Positions 4,890 to 8,918 of a stretch of 8,918 bases of DNA are shown here, in pieces (position 1 is the stretch's first letter; every line of letters begins with the position of its first letter). The notes under the pieces were generated by a model. The model saw only the letters and a program-made list of their open reading frames with translations. It did no database searches and was not told where the DNA came from. Position numbers and translations under genes: made by a program. Where the stretch lies: the NCBI GenBank assembly GCA_003519485.1, contig DOWQ01000106.1, forward strand, positions 1 through 8,918. The letters are read 5' to 3'. This DNA is from Streptomyces sp. GTDB lineage: Bacteria > Actinomycetota > Actinomycetes > Streptomycetales > Streptomycetaceae.

Positions 4890-7829
4890 CTACGTACGGT
4901 CGATCTTGACGAACATCGAGCCCGCGCTGCCGGCCGGGCTGCTCTTGTCCGGCGCCAGCGCGACGAGCGCGAACCAGGTGGTGCCCGGCTCCATGCGCGG
5001 CTCGTCCCACTCCAGGGTCGCCGTGTACTCCGACCCGGCCTGTACGACGCCGGACGGACCGCGCACGGACAGGTTGCCCTTGTCGTCCGCCGGCACGCCG
5101 GCGACCAGCAGTTCGACGTCGTCCACGGCCTGGCCGGTGAGCCAGTCCTGGACCATCACCCAGTACGTGCCGCCCTCGGGTTCGTCGAGCCGGCAGGCCT
5201 CCAGTGCCGTTTCGGAGGCGCTGCGGCAGACCTCTTCACCGGCGTCGGGCTTCTTGTCGCCGTCGGTGTCCCTGCCCACGAAGAGGTCGAGGTCGGAGGC
5301 GGTGGTCGAGGCGATCTCGGCGGCGAGCAGCCGCGCGCCGTCCGGAACGTCCGTCATGGTGTGGAAGGTTCCGGTGAGGCCGTCGTAGGGGTCCAGCGGC
5401 GTCGGGTCCTGAGTGACCTGCTTCGTCACCGCCGTGCCCTGCTCCAGTCCCTGCACGGTGGCTGTCAGCCCGTTGATGCGGGACGGTGCCTTCAGCGTGA
5501 CCTCATGGCTGCCGGTGTTCTTCTCCGCGGTGATGTCGACGGGGGTCGGCGCACCGCCCGGCAGGACGGCGACCGGCAGGTGCGCGGCGGGTGCGGCGCT
5601 CTGCCGCTCCTTCAGCACGACCTGGCCGAACCGCCAGGAGCCGGCCTGCAGCTTGCTCACATCTGCGGTCACGGTGACGGTGGCGGACTCGCCCGCGCCC
5701 AGCGACAGCCGGCGGGGCTTGACCGACAGCGACATGCCCTCCGGCGTGGTCGCCGAGGTGTCCCAGACCGTCTTGACGGACAGCGGGTTGCGCACCGTGC
5801 GGCTCCACGTGCAGGTGCCGGCGCAGTCGCCGCTGGCGAGGCTCGGCACGTTCAGCCGGGTCGGGTCGCCGCCCTCGGCGGGATCGGCGGCCGTGTACGC
5901 GGCGGCGTCCTCGTCCAGCAGCAGACCCGCGCGGCCGGCCCGGGTGAGGTCCACGCGGCCCGCGCCCATGTCGAAGGCGTCGGCGCGGGTGGTTCCGTCC
6001 TCCTTGCGCATCGTGGTGTTCAGGGCCGTGGTCATCATGGCGGACTGGACCTCGGCGGGCGTCCAGTCGGGCTGCAGTGCCCGGACGAGCGCGGCGGCGC
6101 CGGCGAGGTGCGGGCTGGACATCGAGGTGCCGCTGAGCAGCCCGTACTCCGGGCCGGCGGTCGGGTCGGTGGTGTGCACCGGGGCCAGTACGTCGACGCC
6201 GGGGGCCGAGATGTCCGGCTTGAGTACGCCGGGCACGGAGGTGTTCGGGCCGCGGGAGCTGAAGCCGGCCATGACGTCGCCGTTGCTCTCCCGCCGGTCG
6301 GCGGTGGTGCCCGCGATGGTCGCCCGGTGGTCGCCGCCACCGTCCTGCACCCAGGCTTCGAGCTTCACCGCGTCGGTGTGGCCGATGTTGACGGCCGGCA
6401 GTGCGTGCGGGTCGGCGACGGTGGAGTCGCCCTCCGCCTCGGTGTTCGCCAGCACCATGCCGCTCGCGCCGCCGGTCTTGACGTTGGTGCCCTTCTCCAC
6501 CCGCGGGTTGACCCCGCGACGGCAGACGACGATTTCGCCGTCGAAGGTCCCGGGCGGGAACGGAGCGCCGCAGAGCGCGTCGCCGTGGTCCGCCGCGTGC
6601 ACGATCGGGGCCGGGCCGTGTCCTGAGGTGAAGCTCTTGCCGGTGAGCGTCCCGGGCGCCGCGGTGGCGCCGCCGGTCATATCGGTGACCGAGTTGAGGA
6701 AGGCGCGGTCGTGCGTGCTCGCGGCCACGCCGGTGATCCACGGGGCGTCCGCGGGCGAGCCGACCGTGCCTGCTCCGGGGCCGGAGTTGCCGGCCGAGGC
6801 GGCGACGAAGACCCCCGCCTCGCGGGCGCCGAGGAACGCCTGGGCGTCGGCGTCGCCCCACGGGTCGGTGGAGCCGCCGCCGATCGAGTAGTTGATGACG
6901 TCGACCCCGTCGGCCGTCGCCTGGTCGATGGCCGCCACCAGGCTCGGGGAGAGGCAGCCGGCCGCGATGCATGCCTTGTACGTGATGAGGTTGGCGTGCG
7001 GGGCCACTCCGGACACCGCGCGCTTGATGCCGATCGTCGGTGCCTGGACCTCGGCGTCGACGTGGTTGCCGACGGCCGTGCCGGCCGTGTGGCTGCCGTG
7101 CTGGTTGTCGTCCTCGGGGGTGGTGCCGGTGAAGTCCCAGGCCCCGATCAGCTTGTCGTTGCACAGCGGCGCCCCGGTCACCGGGTCGCACAGGCCGCCG
7201 TACGTGCCGTTCGGGTTGGTGTGGTCGTATCCGTCGCCGCCGACGTCCGCGAAGGCCGGGTGGTCGTGGTTGATGCCCGTGTCGATCACGCCGACGACGA
7301 CGCCCTCGCCCTTCGTGCCGGGCCGGTCGCCGGTCTGCTCGCCGCTCCAGACGCTCTTGGCGCCGATCCACTCCGGCCCGGCGTCGGTCAGGAGCTTGCG
7401 CTTGAAGGACTTCTGCACCTGCGCGACGGCGGGCAGGCGGTCGACCTTGGCCGATTCGGCCTCGGTGAGCTCCACCGAGAAGCCGTTGTAGGCGTAGCGG
7501 TAGTCGTGCTGCCGCTCGACCGACCGGCCCAGCGCCTTCTCGATGCCCGCCTCGGCCGTCTTGTGCAGCGAGGCGAGATGGGACAGATAAGCCTTGCTCG
7601 CGGCGCTGCCGACGTCCAGCCGGGTCTTGTCGGTGGCGGCCGGGTTGGTGGGGGCGAGCCCGGGTGTCCCGCCCCGGTAGCCGGCCAGTGGGGCCTCCGC
7701 CAACTGGACGATGTAGGCGGTGCGTTCCCCGCCCTCGTCGGCCAGGGCGCCGGGCGTGAGCAGGCCCCCGGTCAGAGCGGTGAACGCTGTCGCGGCCGTC
7801 AGAACGCGTATCCGGTGCCGTCGTCTCAT
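4890..7829 (-). CDS. Secreted S8 (subtilisin-family) serine protease with PA and PPC-like domains
   Basis: This 979-aa pre-pro-protease starts at the ATG at 7829, preceded at 6 nt by AAGGAAGG. Residues 1-30 form a signal peptide (MRRRHRIR, hydrophobic core, GALA cleavage region), so the product is exported. An I9-type inhibitory propeptide spans about 37-145. The catalytic domain has Asp183 (VIDTG), His244 (QHGSHTAG), oxyanion Asn348 (ASAGNSGPG) and Ser569 (GTSMSSPH), so it should be active. A protease-associated domain is inserted at about 385-505, with Cys420 and Cys436 flanking GEIVVC and the KTGGASGMVLANTE segment. After the catalytic domain come an Fn3-like beta segment (about 655-755), a PPC-like segment (about 815-910) holding the EF-hand-like loop DTDGDKKPDAGE (854-865), and a last beta-rich stretch. 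No transmembrane anchor or sortase signal is seen at the C-terminus. The likely role is extracellular protein degradation. The open frame extends upstream to 8081, but that would bury the signal peptide. Confidence 0.93.
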   Translation of the reverse strand: MRRRHRIRVLTAATAFTALTGGLLTPGALADEGGERTAYIVQLAEAPLAGYRGGTPGLAPTNPAATDKTRLDVGSAASKAYLSHLASLHKTAEAGIEKALGRSVERQHDYRYAYNGFSVELTEAESAKVDRLPAVAQVQKSFKRKLLTDAGPEWIGAKSVWSGEQTGDRPGTKGEGVVVGVIDTGINHDHPAFADVGGDGYDHTNPNGTYGGLCDPVTGAPLCNDKLIGAWDFTGTTPEDDNQHGSHTAGTAVGNHVDAEVQAPTIGIKRAVSGVAPHANLITYKACIAAGCLSPSLVAAIDQATADGVDVINYSIGGGSTDPWGDADAQAFLGAREAGVFVAASAGNSGPGAGTVGSPADAPWITGVAASTHDRAFLNSVTDMTGGATAAPGTLTGKSFTSGHGPAPIVHAADHGDALCGAPFPPGTFDGEIVVCRRGVNPRVEKGTNVKTGGASGMVLANTEAEGDSTVADPHALPAVNIGHTDAVKLEAWVQDGGGDHRATIAGTTADRRESNGDVMAGFSSRGPNTSVPGVLKPDISAPGVDVLAPVHTTDPTAGPEYGLLSGTSMSSPHLAGAAALVRALQPDWTPAEVQSAMMTTALNTTMRKEDGTTRADAFDMGAGRVDLTRAGRAGLLLDEDAAAYTAADPAEGGDPTRLNVPSLASGDCAGTCTWSRTVRNPLSVKTVWDTSATTPEGMSLSVKPRRLSLGAGESATVTVTADVSKLQAGSWRFGQVVLKERQSAAPAAHLPVAVLPGGAPTPVDITAEKNTGSHEVTLKAPSRINGLTATVQGLEQGTAVTKQVTQDPTPLDPYDGLTGTFHTMTDVPDGARLLAAEIASTTASDLDLFVGRDTDGDKKPDAGEEVCRSASETALEACRLDEPEGGTYWVMVQDWLTGQAVDDVELLVAGVPADDKGNLSVRGPSGVVQAGSEYTATLEWDEPRMEPGTTWFALVALAPDKSSPAGSAGSMFVKIDRT

Positions 7830-7835
7830 GTGCTG

Positions 7836-7843
7836 CCTTCCTT
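7836..7843 (-). promoter_or_regulatory. Ribosome binding site of the S8 protease
   Basis: Read on the minus strand this is AAGGAAGG, 6 nt before the ATG at 7829. Together with the signal peptide that begins exactly there, it fixes the start. Confidence 0.6.
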
Positions 7844-7957
7844 CCGCAGTCGGTTGCGGGGTGTGGCTGTTGTGGGACCGCGCGGGACATCGGCCGCATG
7901 GGGTGAATCGCACGGCTTCGTTCCGCGAGGCGATGAGGGTGATCGCATATCGGTGCG

Positions 7958-8072
7958 CCGGGAATGTATCCCGGGAATCCGGCCCGGTACATGAGTTGGA
8001 CACAACAATTAAGCGGAATCCGCTCACGGGTTGTCCGGAGGAATGACGAACCGGGCGCCGCAGCCGGAATCC
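7958..8072. promoter_or_regulatory. Cluster of GGAATCC boxes and palindromes upstream of the protease
   Basis: GGAATCC, itself palindromic apart from its centre, occurs at 7974-7980, 8015-8021 and 8066-8072, with spacings of 41 and 51 bp (about four and five helical turns). The middle copy sits in a perfect 13-bp palindrome, AGCGGAATCCGCT (8012-8024). Beside the first copy is the inverted repeat CCGGGA-N5-TCCCGG (7958-7974). The sites lie about 130-240 bp before the protease start and are candidate operators. No known regulator consensus was recognised. Confidence 0.35.
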
Positions 8073-8097
8073 AGTGAGCATGCCGGAGCTCGGCCCC

Positions 8098-8127
8098 TGC
8101 GTAGAAGTAGCAGTTGTACCTGGTCAA
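8098..8127 (-). promoter_or_regulatory. Candidate promoter for the S8 protease
   Basis: On the minus strand TTGACC and TACGCA are 18 nt apart. The -35 match is good and the -10 match is poor. It lies in the AT-rich patch, oriented towards the protease, but far from its start, so it is tentative. Confidence 0.25.
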
Positions 8128-8260
8128 TGGGGTGATCGGCCAACTATTGGACTGCCTTCAACGCTTCGGAGAAACTACTCCCTCTCGGTTCCGGTGATTG
8201 ATCCTGTATGTCGTCGAGTCATAAACGGAATCAATGGAATGGTCCGGCGGCGCCGTTCGG

Positions 8261-8292
8261 CCGGCGGTGCCGCCGGGGGCCGACGGCCCCCG
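8261..8292 (-). terminator. Overlapping GC hairpins: terminator of the lytic transglycosylase gene
   Basis: Two overlapping inverted repeats lie about 60 nt after the transglycosylase stop on the minus strand: an 8-bp stem with a 3-nt loop (8274-8281 with 8285-8292, GGGGGCC/GGCCCCC core) and a 7-bp repeat CCGGCGG/CCGCCGG (8261-8267 with 8270-8276). They cannot both form at once. The first is the better hairpin and the likelier terminator. Confidence 0.5.
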
Positions 8293-8351
8293 CCCGAGCG
8301 GGAAATGAGGGGCCGTCGTGCCGCGTTCCACAGCGGTCGTGGCGTGCGGTG

Positions 8352-8918
8352 CTATCGCCCGGTCGGCAGGGACGGTGCGCCGCTCGGCGCGTCGAGATCG
8401 CCCACCGGGTCCGTCGCGTCGAGGCCGCCGTGGTCACCGGGACGGGGCAGGATCGCGTCGCCGGAGGTGGGCAGTGCGGGCTTGCCGGACCGGGTGCCGT
8501 CCCGGGGCTTGTCGCGCTTGTCCGAGGGGGACGGGGCCGGAGTGCTCCGCGTCCGGCTCTCGCTCGGACGGGGGTTCGGCTTCGGGGCCTCGGTCTTCCG
8601 TGGCGCGGGCCGTGGCCCGGTCGCGGCGTCCTCCTCCGGCGCGGCTCCGGAGCCGGGGCTGTCGGGCACCTCGGTGTGGCCGTCCATGAAGTAGGTGAGC
8701 CAGGTCCGGACGGTCCGCAGGTACTGCTGCGAGTGGTTGTAACCCAGGATCGCCCGGTCGAGGTCGGCGGCACGGGACAGGTCGCGTCCCCCCGCACACA
8801 GATAGCGGCCGGCGGCGAGGGCCGCGTCGTAGATGTTGTTGGGGTCCGAGGTGCCGTCCCCGTTGCCGTCGGCGCCCCAGGAGGCCCAGGTGGACGGGAT
8901 GAACTGCATCGGGCCGAC
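8352..8918 (-). CDS. Lytic transglycosylase, MltB/SLT_2 type (partial, C-terminal 188 residues)
   Basis: The frame enters from the right edge and ends at TAG (8352-8354), so the N-terminus with any signal peptide and the catalytic Glu is missing. The visible part opens with VGPMQFIPSTW, the hallmark of MltB-like (SLT_2) transglycosylases. It continues with DGNGDGTSDPNN (17-28), an EF-hand-like calcium loop also known from MltB, DAALAAGRYLC and GYNHSQQYLRTVRTWLTYF (59-77), which closes the lysozyme-like fold. The family cleaves the glycan strand of peptidoglycan outside the membrane. After about residue 83 comes a tail of some 105 residues rich in Pro, Arg, Ser, Lys and Asp, probably disordered and possibly wall-interacting. 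An ATG at 8909 is in frame but inside the conserved motif and is not the start. The next gene downstream on the strand is the S8 protease, separated by a terminator. Confidence 0.88.
   Translation of the reverse strand, partial: VGPMQFIPSTWASWGADGNGDGTSDPNNIYDAALAAGRYLCAGGRDLSRAADLDRAILGYNHSQQYLRTVRTWLTYFMDGHTEVPDSPGSGAAPEEDAATGPRPAPRKTEAPKPNPRPSESRTRSTPAPSPSDKRDKPRDGTRSGKPALPTSGDAILPRPGDHGGLDATDPVGDLDAPSGAPSLPTGR

Larger units (their letters stand above)
7844..8260. other. Long intergenic leader with AT-rich patch between protease and lytic transglycosylase genes
   Basis: No credible gene lies here. Bases 8101-8240 are about 49% G+C by hand count (68 of 140), against clearly over 65% in the flanking genes. 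On the minus strand TTGACC (8122-8127) followed after 18 nt by TACGCA (8098-8103) is a possible promoter. It would give the protease mRNA an untranslated leader of about 260 nt. The rest holds the GGAATCC boxes listed separately. Short open frames here lack well-spaced ribosome binding sites. Confidence 0.45.

Noticed and set aside
4845..6626. Plus-strand open frame of 593 codons opposite the protease
   Set aside because: The minus-strand frame carries the complete S8 catalytic triad and signal peptide; this one is a compositional shadow.
7830..8127. Upstream extensions of minus-strand frames into the protease leader (starts at 8081 and TTG 8127)
   Set aside because: They lack ribosome binding sites. 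The 8081 start would bury a normal signal peptide 84 residues inside the protein, and the 8127 frame enters a different, meaningless reading frame of the protease gene.
8043..8135. Possible 30-codon plus-strand peptide gene (ATG at 8043, TGA at 8133-8135) behind a GGAGG
   Set aside because: The GGAGG ends only one base before the ATG, far too close for normal initiation. The peptide has no recognisable motif and no partner genes lie on that strand.
8074..8694. Plus-strand open frame of 206 codons starting in the AT-rich patch
   Set aside because: Its second half is antisense to the lytic transglycosylase tail, it has no ribosome binding site, and its first half uses codons unlike real genes here; it is more likely open by chance.

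Overview
The window looks like ordinary chromosomal DNA of a high-GC actinomycete, most likely Streptomyces. Coding GC is very high with strong third-position G/C bias, ribosome binding sites are AGGAG-like, genes end in long GC-rich hairpins without T tracts, and the protein families are typical of that genus. This assignment is inference from composition and protein style; no search was run.

Left part (1-2924). A partial Lrp/AsnC-type regulator runs leftwards from 256 and out of the window. Divergent from it, across a 111-bp gap holding a perfect 9-bp inverted repeat, is a two-gene operon: an M20-family metal-dependent amidohydrolase (368-1582) and a 12-helix MFS transporter of the metabolite:H+ symporter type (1623-2924). 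It is closed by a 17-bp terminator hairpin (2943-2983). The simplest reading is a locally regulated uptake-and-hydrolysis unit for an N-acyl amino acid or similar amide.

Middle (3167-4702). An AMP-forming acyl-CoA ligase of about 511 aa has its own leader and ribosome binding site. It could activate the carboxylic acid released by the amidohydrolase, but the terminator in between means it is not clearly co-transcribed. It converges on the next gene. The 187-bp gap between the two stops holds three strong hairpins and, with the end of the protease gene, six CGTACG palindromes.

Right part (4890-8918, minus strand). A large secreted subtilisin-family (S8) protease of 979 aa carries a signal peptide, an I9-type propeptide, a catalytic domain with an inserted PA domain, and C-terminal beta-rich domains including a PPC-like segment with an EF-hand-like calcium loop. 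It is preceded by a 522-bp non-coding stretch with a strikingly AT-rich patch (about 49% GC), repeated GGAATCC boxes and palindromes, and at its far end the terminator of the upstream gene. That gene, cut by the window edge, is an MltB/SLT_2-type lytic transglycosylase with a long disordered Pro/Arg/Ser-rich tail. Both right-hand products act outside the membrane.

I see no mobile element, CRISPR array, tRNA or rRNA, and no clear novel system. The points most worth a second look are the regulator/amidohydrolase control region, the possible N-acyl conjugate assimilation module, and the long AT-rich leader of the protease.
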